This document shows positions 55,892-64,000 of a DNA stretch of 64,000 nt, one piece after another (positions within the stretch are counted from its first letter, which is position 1; each line of letters opens with the position of its first letter). The position numbers and the translations under genes were made by a program. Source of the stretch: Ga0077555 sp050187415 (GTDB lineage Bacteria; Pseudomonadota; Alphaproteobacteria; Rhizobiales; Hyphomicrobiaceae); contig JBFWXN010000020.1 of the NCBI GenBank assembly GCA_050187415.1, forward strand, positions 9,868 to 73,867, given 5' to 3'. The notes under the pieces are model-generated. The model searched no databases. It saw only the letters and a program-made list of their open reading frames with translations, and was not told the origin of the DNA.

Positions 55892-55978
55892 GCGACCGCA
55901 TGCTAGCCGAGCCATCGCGCGGCGGCGAGCCTCCGTAAGCGGCCGCATGGCCTCAAATTCGTGCGATCCGCATGCCGG

Positions 55979-56761
55979 TTAATCGAATGCCAGCTCGACC
56001 GCAGCCGTCTCGCCGAACCGAGCCATCATGCGGTCTCCGGCATTGGCCAGCAGCATGCCCGTGGCCGTTCCCGTGGAGACGAGCGCCCCAGCCGCCAGCC
56101 CCTTGCCGAGCGCTGATCGTGCATTCGCCAGCCAGACGAGGGGGACGAGTGGATCGCCCATTACGTCCGCTCCCGTGCCCGAGCGGCGAGGCGTCCCGTT
56201 GACCTCGAGCGTCACCGGCATGGCGGCAAGATCACGGTTTCGCCAGTTCTCGATGACCGGGCCGACCACGTAACGTCCACTCGCAGCGCCGTCGGCGAGG
56301 ATGGCCGGAATGGCCGGCAGCGCATCGAGCGGGAATCGACATTCGGCGACTTCGACGCCAGCATGTACGGTGGCGACGGCGTCGGCGACCTCGTCCGGGC
56401 CATACGGTTCTGCGCGTGCCGGCAGGGCGCGGGCGAGGCGGAAGAAGAACTCGCACTCGATCAGCGGATCGAGCAGCTCGCCACGCCGAAACCGTGCCGG
56501 GCTCGACGTCTCGAACCGCGAGTACGTGCGTCCGTAGATCGGCTCGGTGGTCCGCAGACGCTGCTGCATGGCGGGTGTCGTTGCCGCGATCTTCCATCCG
56601 AGCTGCGGCCAGCCGAGCGTCGCGGCGACCAGCGCGTTGACCCGATAGCCGGCCGCATTGGTCGCGGGGCTCAAATCGAGAGGGAGATCGCGGATCTGAC
56701 GGCCATCGCGCCGGGCGGCAGCCAGAAGCTCGGCCAGGCGTTGCTCGGTCCCGGTTGTCAT
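55979..56761 (-). CDS. 2-Oxo-4-pentenoate hydratase-like (fumarylacetoacetase-fold) protein
   Basis: A 260-residue protein of the 2-keto-4-pentenoate hydratase/4-oxalocrotonate decarboxylase group. GWKIAATTPAMQQRLRTTEPIYGRTY and IECEFFFRLARALP carry the metal-binding acidic residues, and LVPLVWLANARSALGKGLAAGALVSTGTATGM is the conserved end. Its ATG overlaps the stop of gatB by four bases (ATGA), so translation is coupled to gatB. Its natural substrate is not clear, since no other aromatic-degradation genes are near. Confidence 0.87.
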   Translation of the reverse strand: MTTGTEQRLAELLAAARRDGRQIRDLPLDLSPATNAAGYRVNALVAATLGWPQLGWKIAATTPAMQQRLRTTEPIYGRTYSRFETSSPARFRRGELLDPLIECEFFFRLARALPARAEPYGPDEVADAVATVHAGVEVAECRFPLDALPAIPAILADGAASGRYVVGPVIENWRNRDLAAMPVTLEVNGTPRRSGTGADVMGDPLVPLVWLANARSALGKGLAAGALVSTGTATGMLLANAGDRMMARFGETAAVELAFD

Positions 56762-58242
56762 AGGCCGAGCTTCGCCTTGAGGACTTCGTTCACCGCCTGC
56801 GGGTTCGCCTTTCCGCCAGATGACTTCATCACCTGGCCGACGAACCAGCCGAGCATGCCCGGCTTGGCCTTCACCTGCTCCACCTTGTCGGGGTTGCTGG
56901 CGATGATGGCGTCGACCGCCGTCTCGATCGCGCTCGTGTCGGTCACCTGCTTCAGGCCCCGTGTCTCGACAATCCGGGCGGGGTCTCCGCCCTCGTTCCA
57001 GACGATTTCGAAGAGATCCTTGGCGATTTTCCCGGAGATCGTTCCGGACGAGATCAGATCGAGGATCGAACCGAGCTGCGCAGACGAGACGGGCGACTGC
57101 TCGATGTCCATGCCTTCCTTGTTCAAGCGGCCGAACAGCTCGTTGATCACCCAGTTCGCGGCGAGCTTGCCGTCGCGCCCGGCTGCGACGCGCTCGAAAT
57201 AGTCTGCGCTCTGCTTCTCCGCCGTCAGCACGCCCGCGTCATAGGCCGAGAGCGCAAACTGGCCGACAAAACGCGCGTATCGGGCATCGGGCAACTCGGG
57301 CAGGTCTTTCGCGAGATCGTCGACCCAGTCCTGGTCGAGCTCCAGTGGCAGCAGATCGGGGTCCGGGAAGTAGCGGTAGTCGTGCGCTTCCTCCTTGGAC
57401 CGCATCGAGCGCGTCTCACCGCGAGCACTATCGAACAGGCGCGTCTCCTGCTCGATCTTGCCGCCATCTTCGATGATCTCGATCTGGCGGCGCGCCTCGG
57501 CCTCGACCGCCTGACCGATGAAGCGGATCGAGTTGACGTTCTTGATCTCGCAGCGCGTGCCCAGCGGCTCGCCGGGTCGGCGCACGGAGACGTTGACGTC
57601 GGCGCGCAGGTTGCCCTTCTCCATGTCGCCGTCGCACGTGCCGAGATAGCGCAGGATGGAGCGCAGCTTCGAGACGTAGGCCTGCGCCTCCCGCGCCGAG
57701 CGGATGTCGGGGCGCGAGACGATCTCCATCAGCGCCACGCCCGAGCGGTTGAGGTCGACGAACGTGAATTCGTCGCTCTGGTCGTGGATCGACTTGCCGG
57801 CATCCTGCTCGAGATGCAGCCGCTCGATCCCGACCGTTACCGTCTCGCCATCGACCTCGATCGCGACCGCCCCTTCGCCGACCACGGGCTGCTTGAACTG
57901 GCTGATCTGGTAGCCCTGCGGCAGATCCGGATAGAAGTAGTTCTTGCGGTCGAAAACGCTGACGAGATTGATTTTCGCGTTGAGGCCGAGCCCTGTGCGC
58001 ACGGCCTGCGCCACGCATTCACGGTTGATGACCGGCAGCATGCCCGGCATGGCTGCATCGACCAGGGAAACGTGGCTGTTGGGCTGTCCGCCGAACTCGG
58101 TCGATGCGCCCGAGAAGAGCTTGGCTTTGGAGTTGACCTGGGCATGCACTTCCATGCCGACGACGATCTCCCAGTCGCCGGTCGCCCCCTTGATGACGCT
58201 CGCCGACTTGCGGCGGCGTTCGGTCGTGGCAGTCGCGGTCAT
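56758..58242 (-). CDS. gatB: Aspartyl/glutamyl-tRNA amidotransferase subunit B
   Basis: The B subunit of the GatCAB amidotransferase, which turns Glu-tRNA(Gln) or Asp-tRNA(Asn) into the amide form. The 494-residue protein has VVGMEVHAQVNSKAKLFSGAS, AVRTGLGLNAKINLVSVFDRKNYFYPDLPQGYQISQF, the phosphorylation/metal region ERLHLEQDAGKSIHD, FVDLNRSGVALMEIVS, and a C-terminal YqeY-like tail domain (GMLGWFVGQVMKSSGGKANPQAVNEVL). The ATG at 58242 follows GGAG by nine bases. gatA and gatC are not in this window. The tRNA-Gln at 21930-22003 is a likely substrate. Confidence 0.96.
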   Translation of the reverse strand: MTATATTERRRKSASVIKGATGDWEIVVGMEVHAQVNSKAKLFSGASTEFGGQPNSHVSLVDAAMPGMLPVINRECVAQAVRTGLGLNAKINLVSVFDRKNYFYPDLPQGYQISQFKQPVVGEGAVAIEVDGETVTVGIERLHLEQDAGKSIHDQSDEFTFVDLNRSGVALMEIVSRPDIRSAREAQAYVSKLRSILRYLGTCDGDMEKGNLRADVNVSVRRPGEPLGTRCEIKNVNSIRFIGQAVEAEARRQIEIIEDGGKIEQETRLFDSARGETRSMRSKEEAHDYRYFPDPDLLPLELDQDWVDDLAKDLPELPDARYARFVGQFALSAYDAGVLTAEKQSADYFERVAAGRDGKLAANWVINELFGRLNKEGMDIEQSPVSSAQLGSILDLISSGTISGKIAKDLFEIVWNEGGDPARIVETRGLKQVTDTSAIETAVDAIIASNPDKVEQVKAKPGMLGWFVGQVMKSSGGKANPQAVNEVLKAKLGL

Positions 58243-58423
58243 CGTGTCATGCTCCATGCCGGGCGCCCGCGACATGCGCGGAGGGCGGCGCTTTCGAGCG
58301 CCCTCGGTCAAGTCCGGGCCGGGTGGTCTCCCGGATGACGATCTGTCGCCTTCAATCTAACAGATCCGGCCGGGCCGCAAAGAGCGGCCGGTCAGCGGCG
58401 AACACGGCGGACCCGTTGCGGCC

Positions 58424-59608
58424 TCATGCGGCCACCTCGTTGCCGAGATAGCTGACCGCGGCACCGACGCCGCCATCCCCATGCGGTATCTTCAGCGCCT
58501 TCAGCGCCATCTCGACCGCGCCGAGGGTGCCGATCACCATCGGCGCGTTGGTGTGTCCCATGTGTGCGATACGAAAGGCCTTGCCGGTGAGATCGCCGAG
58601 GCCCACGCCCAGCGTGACGCCGCACTTGTCGCGCGCGTAGTCCAGGATCGGTTGCGGACTTTGGCCCTGCACCAGCACATTCGTCACCGACGCCGAGCGT
58701 TCCGACGGCTCTGTGACGTTGAAGGCCAGCACCTGACCTTCTGCCCACTTCGAGACCGCGCGCCGCGTGGCCTCGGCGAGCAACGCGTGGCGACGGAAAG
58801 CATTCTCCTGACCTTCGGCGAACAGTATATCCATCGCCTTGCGCAGGGCGAACAGCAGGTGCTCGGGCGGCGTGCCGCAATATTTCTGGTAGCTGACGGG
58901 GCCGTCCCGCAGGGTCCAGTCCCAATAGAAGGTGCGCAGCCCCGCCGTCTGGTGCGCCGCCTTGGCTCTCTTGCTGGCGGCTACGAAGGCGAGACCCGGC
59001 GGTGTCATCAGCCCCTTCTGTGAGCCGGCCATGGCAACGTCGACGCCCCACGCGTCCATCTCGAACGGCATGCAGCCGAGCGAAGCCACACCATCGACCA
59101 TCAGCAGCGCCGGGTGGCCGGCACTGTCGATCGCCTTGCGGATGGCGGGGATGTCATTGACGCAGGACGACGCCGTGTCGATCTGCACCACCATGATCGC
59201 CTTGATGGCATGGGCTCTGTCGGCCCTGAGCCGTTCCTCGACTTTCGCCGGGTCGACGGCGCGGCGCATGGAGCCCGGGAGCACCTCGACGTCGCAGCCC
59301 GACATGGTCGCCATCTCGCCCCAGCCGATGGCGAATCGGCCACTTTCGAGCACCAGCACCTTGTCGCCCTTCGAAAGCACGTTGGTGAAGGCGGCCTCCC
59401 AGCCGCCATGTCCGTTTGCGGAATAGATGTAGACGCGTTCGCTGGTGCAGAAGATGCGTTTCAGATCCTCGTGGCAACTGTCGCCGAGGCCGAGCATTCC
59501 GCCCGAGTAGATGTCCACGGCCGGCCGATGCATGGCCTGCAGCACCTCGTCGGGGACATTAGTTGGTCCGGGAATGGACAGGAACTGGCGGCCGTTGGCA
59601 ACGGACAT
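58424..59608 (-). CDS. Serine-glyoxylate aminotransferase (class V)
   Basis: A PLP enzyme of 394 residues using serine or alanine to aminate glyoxylate, a step of the serine cycle and of photorespiration-like metabolism. FLSIPGPTNVPDEVLQAMHRPAVDIYSG opens it, YIYSANGHGGWEAAFTNVLSKGDKVLV contributes cofactor binding, MVDGVASLG holds the PLP Asp, and AGSQKGLMTPPGLAFVAAS holds the Schiff-base Lys. AGGAAAG precedes the ATG at 59608. Alanine-glyoxylate activity is the alternative. Confidence 0.92.
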   Translation of the reverse strand: MSVANGRQFLSIPGPTNVPDEVLQAMHRPAVDIYSGGMLGLGDSCHEDLKRIFCTSERVYIYSANGHGGWEAAFTNVLSKGDKVLVLESGRFAIGWGEMATMSGCDVEVLPGSMRRAVDPAKVEERLRADRAHAIKAIMVVQIDTASSCVNDIPAIRKAIDSAGHPALLMVDGVASLGCMPFEMDAWGVDVAMAGSQKGLMTPPGLAFVAASKRAKAAHQTAGLRTFYWDWTLRDGPVSYQKYCGTPPEHLLFALRKAMDILFAEGQENAFRRHALLAEATRRAVSKWAEGQVLAFNVTEPSERSASVTNVLVQGQSPQPILDYARDKCGVTLGVGLGDLTGKAFRIAHMGHTNAPMVIGTLGAVEMALKALKIPHGDGGVGAAVSYLGNEVAA

Positions 59609-59699
59609 GGGATGCTTTCCTCGCGTCGTACGGGGCAACGGCGTGTCTTAGAGCCGCACCGTCGCGAGAGCAAGACGGGCACGTCGCCGCGACCGGGGT

Positions 59700-60377
59700 T
59701 CAGCCGGCGTTCGACGACGGCTTGAGATTCAGAAAGATGAGGATCGAGGCAACCGAGACCGCGAACACGGCGACGGCGAGACCCGCAAAGACGCGGTTGG
59801 CGGCCCAGTCGGCGCGCGTCGAGACAAGCTTGCCGGAAGCCAGGAGCGCGGCCAGTCCCACACCGGCAACACACGCCTGCGCACCGGCGAGCGGCACCGC
59901 CCAGCGGAACCGTGTCGCCCATCGGGCCGGACTCCCGCCATTGGGCGCCCCCGGCAGCGATCGGCCGAAGCCGACGGATGCCGTCGCCAGCAGCGCCATG
60001 ACGAGGGCGTATTGCCAGCCGTGCTGCCATTTCAGTCCGGTGAGCGGCGTCAGGTAGAGCCCCTGCATCGCCACCGCGCCCCACGCATAGCAGATCGCTG
60101 CAAGCCTGGAACCGTGAAGCAGGGCGCCCGCCGCCGGCAGCGGCGTCGCCTCGGCCGAACGAGGCTGCCGCATCGCCTGCCGATACCAGACGACCGCCAC
60201 CGCGCTCGCCACGATCGCGAAGATTGTCGCCGAGGCCGTCACTGCCGATGCCTGACGCAGACTCGCGGCCGCAATCATGGCGAGCGCGGAAACGACGCCT
60301 GTCACGGCGAGGACGCGGTGAGAAAAAGGCCCGCCGAGGTTGGCGACCTCCGAGCCCTGCGAATGCGGATCAGTCAT
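59700..60377 (-). CDS. Multi-pass membrane protein of unknown function
   Basis: Function not recognised. The 225-residue protein has about six hydrophobic helices (for example RVLAVTGVVSALAMIAAASL, RLAAICYAWGAVAMQGLYL, WQYALVMALLATASVGFG) and a last helix with FAVSVASILIFLNL. A conserved-looking KWQHGWQYA lies between helices. It starts three bases after the stop of the preceding membrane protein gene, so the two form a pair. Confidence 0.75.
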   Translation of the reverse strand: MTDPHSQGSEVANLGGPFSHRVLAVTGVVSALAMIAAASLRQASAVTASATIFAIVASAVAVVWYRQAMRQPRSAEATPLPAAGALLHGSRLAAICYAWGAVAMQGLYLTPLTGLKWQHGWQYALVMALLATASVGFGRSLPGAPNGGSPARWATRFRWAVPLAGAQACVAGVGLAALLASGKLVSTRADWAANRVFAGLAVAVFAVSVASILIFLNLKPSSNAG

Positions 60378-60380
60378 GGC

Positions 60381-60998
60381 TCAGACGACTTTCGCCTGCC
60401 GCGCGTTGGTCAGCTTGACCACGTGGAAGCCGATGGCAGCAAGTGCGAGGGCACCGAAGAAGAAGAAATTGTTCGCTCCCCAGTCCTGCGAGTTGGGTCG
60501 CTGGCCGGGGATTGTATTGAAGCGCCACATCTTACCGTCGATCAAGAGGCCCACCATCGTAATCACCATTGCGATCAAGATGAAAATCGCGAAGCCGCGC
60601 GCAACCTTCATCAGCATGGGATCCGTGACGCCCGAGGCGGCGTCCTTGCGCACGGTCGCAGCAAGGAACAGCGAGAGGCCCGCCAACAGCACGAAGGCGA
60701 TGAAGAACTGCCACCACTCGCGCCAGGTCAAAACGCCGAATGCGTAGGTCGCAAAGAGGCCCAGAGCGCCCCAGGTCCAGACCAGTCCCATATGACGCAG
60801 CGAGACCGCGACGCCCTGCCCGTCACTCGTGGCAGACGCCGTGGCGGCGCGCACTTCCGCGTAGGACGCGACTGCAAGGGCGATACTGACGATCGCCGCC
60901 AGGGCCATATGCAAATAGAAGTGCTTCGCGGCCGCGGTGACAACCAGCGCCGCCACGCTGAGCCCGATGCCGAGCATCCAGATGACCATCGATCCCAT
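60381..60998 (-). CDS. Multi-pass membrane protein of unknown function, partner gene
   Basis: Function not recognised. The 205-residue protein has about five helices. WTWGALGLFATYAFGVLTWREWWQFFIAFVLLAGL holds a Trp-rich segment, and GKMWRFNTIPGQRPNSQDWGANNFFFFGALALAAIG a long loop before the last helix. The start ATG gives MGSMVIWMLGIGLSV as first helix. It precedes the other membrane gene by three bases, so both are probably subunits of one complex. Confidence 0.75.
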   Translation of the reverse strand: MGSMVIWMLGIGLSVAALVVTAAAKHFYLHMALAAIVSIALAVASYAEVRAATASATSDGQGVAVSLRHMGLVWTWGALGLFATYAFGVLTWREWWQFFIAFVLLAGLSLFLAATVRKDAASGVTDPMLMKVARGFAIFILIAMVITMVGLLIDGKMWRFNTIPGQRPNSQDWGANNFFFFGALALAAIGFHVVKLTNARQAKVV

Positions 60999-61273
60999 AA
61001 GGCCCCCTGCTCCCCGAGCCCGCTTCGTTCAACTTGCAGGCCCTAGCCCGTGAGCCAGACCACCGTGGCCATGCGCCCGCCGCTGCCGTGCCCAGCCCCA
61101 TGCAACGGGACAGAGATCTATCCCATGGTCCGCCGCCTGTCGCGGACGCGACGGAAATAGGGCGGACATATGCACCGGTCTCACGCCTATCCCAATGTGT
61201 GCCAGTGGCCCACCCCGGAGACTACGGGTGCGCTTCATTCCGCTGTGGACCACACGCTGCCGGAGACGGCCGC

Positions 61274-62809
61274 TCATGCGGCGGCCCGCTGGTCGCCGAC
61301 GCTTTCGGCGCGATAAGCCAGTGCCTCGGCCACATGGCTTCGACCGACAATCGCGGCGCCGTCGAGATCGGCGATCGTGCGTGCCACTTTCAGCGTTCGA
61401 TGAAAGCCGCGCGCCGACAGCTTCAGCCGCTCGGCCGCCGAACGGACGAAAGCCAATCCCTCGGCATCCGGCGTCGCGATCTCCTCCAGTACGCGGCCCG
61501 ACACATCGGCATTGGTCCGCATCGTGCGCGGGATGGACGACATGGACGCAAGCCTGCCGCGTTGCCGCGCCCGAGCATCAGCGACTCGCGCGCGCACCTC
61601 GCGGCTGCCTTCGGCAGGTGACGGCAAAACGAGATCGGCAGCGGTAACTTGCGGCACCTCGATCATCAGGTCGATCCGATCCATGAACGGACCGGAGATC
61701 CGCGCCTGATAATCGGCGGCGCATCTCGGGCCACGCCGGCAGGTCTCCCCCGGGCCGCCGCCGCACTTGCAAGGGTTCATTGCGGCAATCAGTTGAAAGC
61801 GCGAGGGATAGGCGATGCGATGGTTCGCCCGGGCGATCACAACCTCGCCCGTCTCGAGCGGCTGACGCAGGGAATCGAGCACATTGGGATGAAACTCGGG
61901 CAGTTCGTCGAGGAACAACACGCCAAGATGCGCGAGTGAAACCTCGCCCGGCCGCGGTCGAGAGCCGCCGCCGACGAGCGCGGCCATGCTGGCCGAGTGA
62001 TGGGGGGCTCGGAATGGACGCTCGCGTGCGATGCGGCCGTCGGCGAGCTCGCCCGCAAGGCTTTTCACCATCGACACTTCGAGCATCTCCGCGGGTTCGA
62101 GGTCGGGGAGAATGCTCGGCAGTCGCGCGGCGAGCATCGACTTGCCCGATCCAGGAGGCCCGACCATGAGCAGATTGTGGCCGCCGGCCGCCGCGATCTC
62201 GAGCGCGCGCTTGGCGCCTTCCTGTCCCTTGACGTCGGCGAGGTCGAGTGTCGTCGCGGCGCCGGCCGAAAGATTCGGCTCGGGCCGGGCCAGCGTTTGA
62301 ATACCCTTGAAGTGGTTGACCAACGAAAGCAGGTGGGGCGCCGCAAGGACAACCATATCTTCGGCCGCCCACGCCGCCTCCGCACCACCGACCTCGGGGC
62401 AGATCAGACCCTTGCCGATCGCATTCGCTCCCATGGCCGCCGGCAGCGCGCCGGGCACGGCTCGAATGGCGCCGTCGAGTGCCAACTCACCGATCGCCGC
62501 AAAGCCCGCGATCGCATCAGGCGCGACCGCCCCGATGGCCGACATCAATGCCAGCGCAATCGGCAAATCGAAGTGGCTTCCCTCCTTGGGCAGGTCCGCC
62601 GGCGCCAAGTTGACGGTGACGTGGCGAAAGGGAAATCCCAGCCCAACCGCATGCAGCGCATTCCGCACGCGCTCGCGACTTTCGGCGACGGCCTTGTCCG
62701 GCAGCCCGACGATCGAGAACAGTGCCCGACCCGACGTGATGCGCACTTCGACGTCGACGGGACGCGCTTCGATACCGACGAAAGCAAGTGTCGAAATCCG
62801 TCCGTACAT
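61274..62809 (-). CDS. comM: YifB/ComM-family magnesium-chelatase-like AAA+ ATPase
   Basis: A 511-residue hexameric ATPase. In other bacteria ComM is a branch-migration helicase needed for natural transformation and DNA integration. The N-terminal Lon-protease-like domain (residues 1-170; LPDKAVAESRERVRNALHAVGLGFP) precedes Walker A at 217-224 (GPPGSGKS), HHSASMAALVGGGSRPRPGEVSLAHLGVLFLDELPEF with Walker B, and a zinc-type cysteine cluster in NPCKCGGGPGETCRRGPRC. The C-terminal Mg_chelatase_C domain is complete. No competence genes are nearby. Confidence 0.94.
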   Translation of the reverse strand: MYGRISTLAFVGIEARPVDVEVRITSGRALFSIVGLPDKAVAESRERVRNALHAVGLGFPFRHVTVNLAPADLPKEGSHFDLPIALALMSAIGAVAPDAIAGFAAIGELALDGAIRAVPGALPAAMGANAIGKGLICPEVGGAEAAWAAEDMVVLAAPHLLSLVNHFKGIQTLARPEPNLSAGAATTLDLADVKGQEGAKRALEIAAAGGHNLLMVGPPGSGKSMLAARLPSILPDLEPAEMLEVSMVKSLAGELADGRIARERPFRAPHHSASMAALVGGGSRPRPGEVSLAHLGVLFLDELPEFHPNVLDSLRQPLETGEVVIARANHRIAYPSRFQLIAAMNPCKCGGGPGETCRRGPRCAADYQARISGPFMDRIDLMIEVPQVTAADLVLPSPAEGSREVRARVADARARQRGRLASMSSIPRTMRTNADVSGRVLEEIATPDAEGLAFVRSAAERLKLSARGFHRTLKVARTIADLDGAAIVGRSHVAEALAYRAESVGDQRAAA

Positions 62810-63314
62810 CCGCAGCCCCCACCCTGTCCTGCGCCCACCTCGCCACGCTAGCGCAGCGCAATGCCTGCGGCAAGAACATAATAGGAACTAGTCCACCACA
62901 AGCCTTGATGCCGCGTCGTCATTCGACAGCGCTTCGTGGGATCGGCGGCCGCGTCGGCCGGAATCCTCCCATTTGCTCGCCTTAACAATCCAGCGAACCG
63001 CGTAAACGCTGCATAAAGCGCGGGCGGCTTTCCGGCGATCGGATATTACAGCGCCATCGGCGCGCGGGTCGTGAGGCCCGGCGCGATGTTCGTTGCATTA
63101 TGTGGTGCAGACCCGAAGCGGGGAGCAGGACCGGCAGCGATCGATCTCACCGACTTCCGAAGACGTCATCCTGCGGCGACGCCGGAGCCCCGATATGTTC
63201 ATTCGACATCGCTGCATAGAATTGCATCTTCCCGGCCGCAAAAAGCTCGTGTCATACTTTCTGCGCTCGTCTTCAACGTGAACGGCTCCGGCAGAGTGCC
63301 GACAACCAGGGTGG
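62810..63314. other. Divergent intergenic region upstream of tctB
   Basis: This gap separates the ATPase gene from the transporter genes. It should carry both promoters. No clear promoter, palindrome or small gene was recognised. A TctC substrate-binding gene, often first in such operons, is absent here. Confidence 0.5.
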
Positions 63315-63938
63315 ATGAAAATGAGGGTCCGTGCGGGGCAGGATTTTGCCACGGGAATAATGTTCGCGCTCATCGGAGCGGCCGCGCTTTATATCGGCGC
63401 CGACTATCCGATGGGCATTCCGCAACGACCCGGAACAGGTGTGCTGCCACGCATTCTTGCGTGGTGCCTGGTCATTACCGGCTTCGTGCTGGTCCTTCAG
63501 TCGCTGGTGCTGGACATGAGCGTGGTGCGGCGCGCGCTGCCGACCCTGCTCGGCTCGGTGGGCCTCGGCGCCGTCATGTTCTTCGGCGGCCCTGCGGTGG
63601 GGATCAATGAAGCATGGTGCGTACTGCCGGTCCTCGTCGGCTTCATTGCGGTGATGGAAATTCTCATCCCGGGCACCGCGTGGCGCCAGCTCGCCGCCGT
63701 CACCCTTGCGACGGTCGCATTCGGCATGACTGTCGATGAACTCGGGCTTGTCGTCGCGATGGTGCTCTCGCTCACCATCTGCGCGCTCGGAACGGCCGAG
63801 ACGCAATGGCGCGAATACATCGTGTTTCTGGCGATCATGCTGGCCCTCGGTGTTGGCACCTTCATCTGGTTGCTCGGAATGCCGATCCCGATATGGCCGG
63901 TGAAAGTCCCCGGTTGGCTCCCCTTCCTGCAGCACTGA
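63315..63938 (+). CDS. tctB: Tripartite tricarboxylate transporter small membrane subunit
   Basis: The small subunit of a TctABC-type uptake system for citrate or other carboxylates, 207 residues with four helices. The opening FATGIMFALIGAAALYIGADYPMGIPQRPGTGVLPRILAWCLVITGFVLVLQSL is diagnostic (F-x(2)G-x(6)G near the start, then G-x-GxxP). Two ATGs (63315 and 63321) are possible; AGGGTGG precedes the first. tctA follows after 16 bases. The bound substrate is set by the unseen TctC protein. Confidence 0.9.
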   Translation: MKMRVRAGQDFATGIMFALIGAAALYIGADYPMGIPQRPGTGVLPRILAWCLVITGFVLVLQSLVLDMSVVRRALPTLLGSVGLGAVMFFGGPAVGINEAWCVLPVLVGFIAVMEILIPGTAWRQLAAVTLATVAFGMTVDELGLVVAMVLSLTICALGTAETQWREYIVFLAIMLALGVGTFIWLLGMPIPIWPVKVPGWLPFLQH

Positions 63939-63954
63939 AGCCCGGTGAGACACA

Positions 63955-64000
63955 ATGGGACTTGAATCGACCTTCTCGCACCTCGAGCTCGGCTTCTCCG
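63955..64000 (+). CDS. tctA: Start of tripartite tricarboxylate transporter large subunit, cut by window edge
   Basis: Only the first 15 codons are inside the window (MGLESTFSHLELGFS). GGTGAG lies before the ATG. The position directly after tctB and the TctA-like opening, with a short amphipathic segment before the first helix, support the call. The identity rests mainly on context. Confidence 0.65.
   Translation, partial: MGLESTFSHLELGFS

Overview
The window looks like chromosomal DNA of a GC-rich alphaproteobacterium, most likely a Hyphomicrobiales (Rhizobiales) relative. The basis is high G+C coding bias, ExoP/ExoQ-type polysaccharide proteins, a free-standing VWA/J-domain pair, 3-hydroxybutyrate dehydrogenase, a tripartite tricarboxylate transporter and many GTG/TTG starts with GGGAG-type ribosome binding sites. 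No transposase, integrase, rRNA or CRISPR array was seen. One tRNA, tRNA-Gln(CTG), lies at 21930-22003.

Region 1 (1-21663) is a surface or exopolysaccharide locus with genes on both strands and long gene-free gaps. It holds an acyltransferase cut by the left edge, a Wza-type export lipoprotein, two family 2 and one family 4 glycosyltransferases, an O-antigen-ligase/ExoQ-type polymerase overlapping an ExoP/Wzc-type chain-length and tyrosine-kinase protein, and a hexapeptide-repeat acetyltransferase. It also holds a sugar-nucleotide block: glucose-1-phosphate cytidylyltransferase, an epimerase fused to a sugar C-methyltransferase, two further C-methyltransferases, GalE, a secreted protein of unknown role and a UDP-glucuronate decarboxylase. 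The block predicts a CDP-linked, C-methylated (possibly branched) deoxysugar, plus UDP-galactose and UDP-xylose, feeding a Wzy/ExoPQ-type polymer. tRNA-Gln closes this region.

Region 2 (22244-35367) is catabolic and stress related: hydantoinase/oxoprolinase subunits B and A, a sulfurtransferase, a VWA protein next to a membrane J-domain protein, a small membrane protein, KatG with two inverted repeats upstream and a terminator downstream, an M81 (MlrC-type) metallopeptidase and an aldehyde dehydrogenase.

Region 3 (35625-38706) is a small phage-like module: a 701-residue DUF2793/fibre protein and a 124-residue companion, separated by two strong hairpins and without other phage genes.

Region 4 (38760-45106) carries 3-hydroxybutyrate dehydrogenase, a thiamine-diphosphate 2-hydroxyacyl-CoA lyase/oxalyl-CoA decarboxylase, a D-2-hydroxyacid dehydrogenase, a lipocalin-like protein, a cupin and a family III CoA-transferase. 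This looks like a 2-hydroxyacid or oxalate activation and cleavage locus.

Region 5 (45190-64000) is mostly housekeeping and transport: a proline-rich mini-protein, tandem Lin0512-family paralogues, MFS and LysE exporters, CoaD, two cyclophilins, BioY, a NamZ/DUF1343 muramidase, a LigE-like GST, a haloacid dehalogenase, an envelope protein, a hemolysin III homologue, a hydratase overlapping GatB, serine-glyoxylate aminotransferase, a pair of membrane proteins, the ComM/YifB ATPase and the start of a TctBA transporter. Starts were chosen from visible ribosome binding sites and family alignments remembered from general knowledge. No database search was run.
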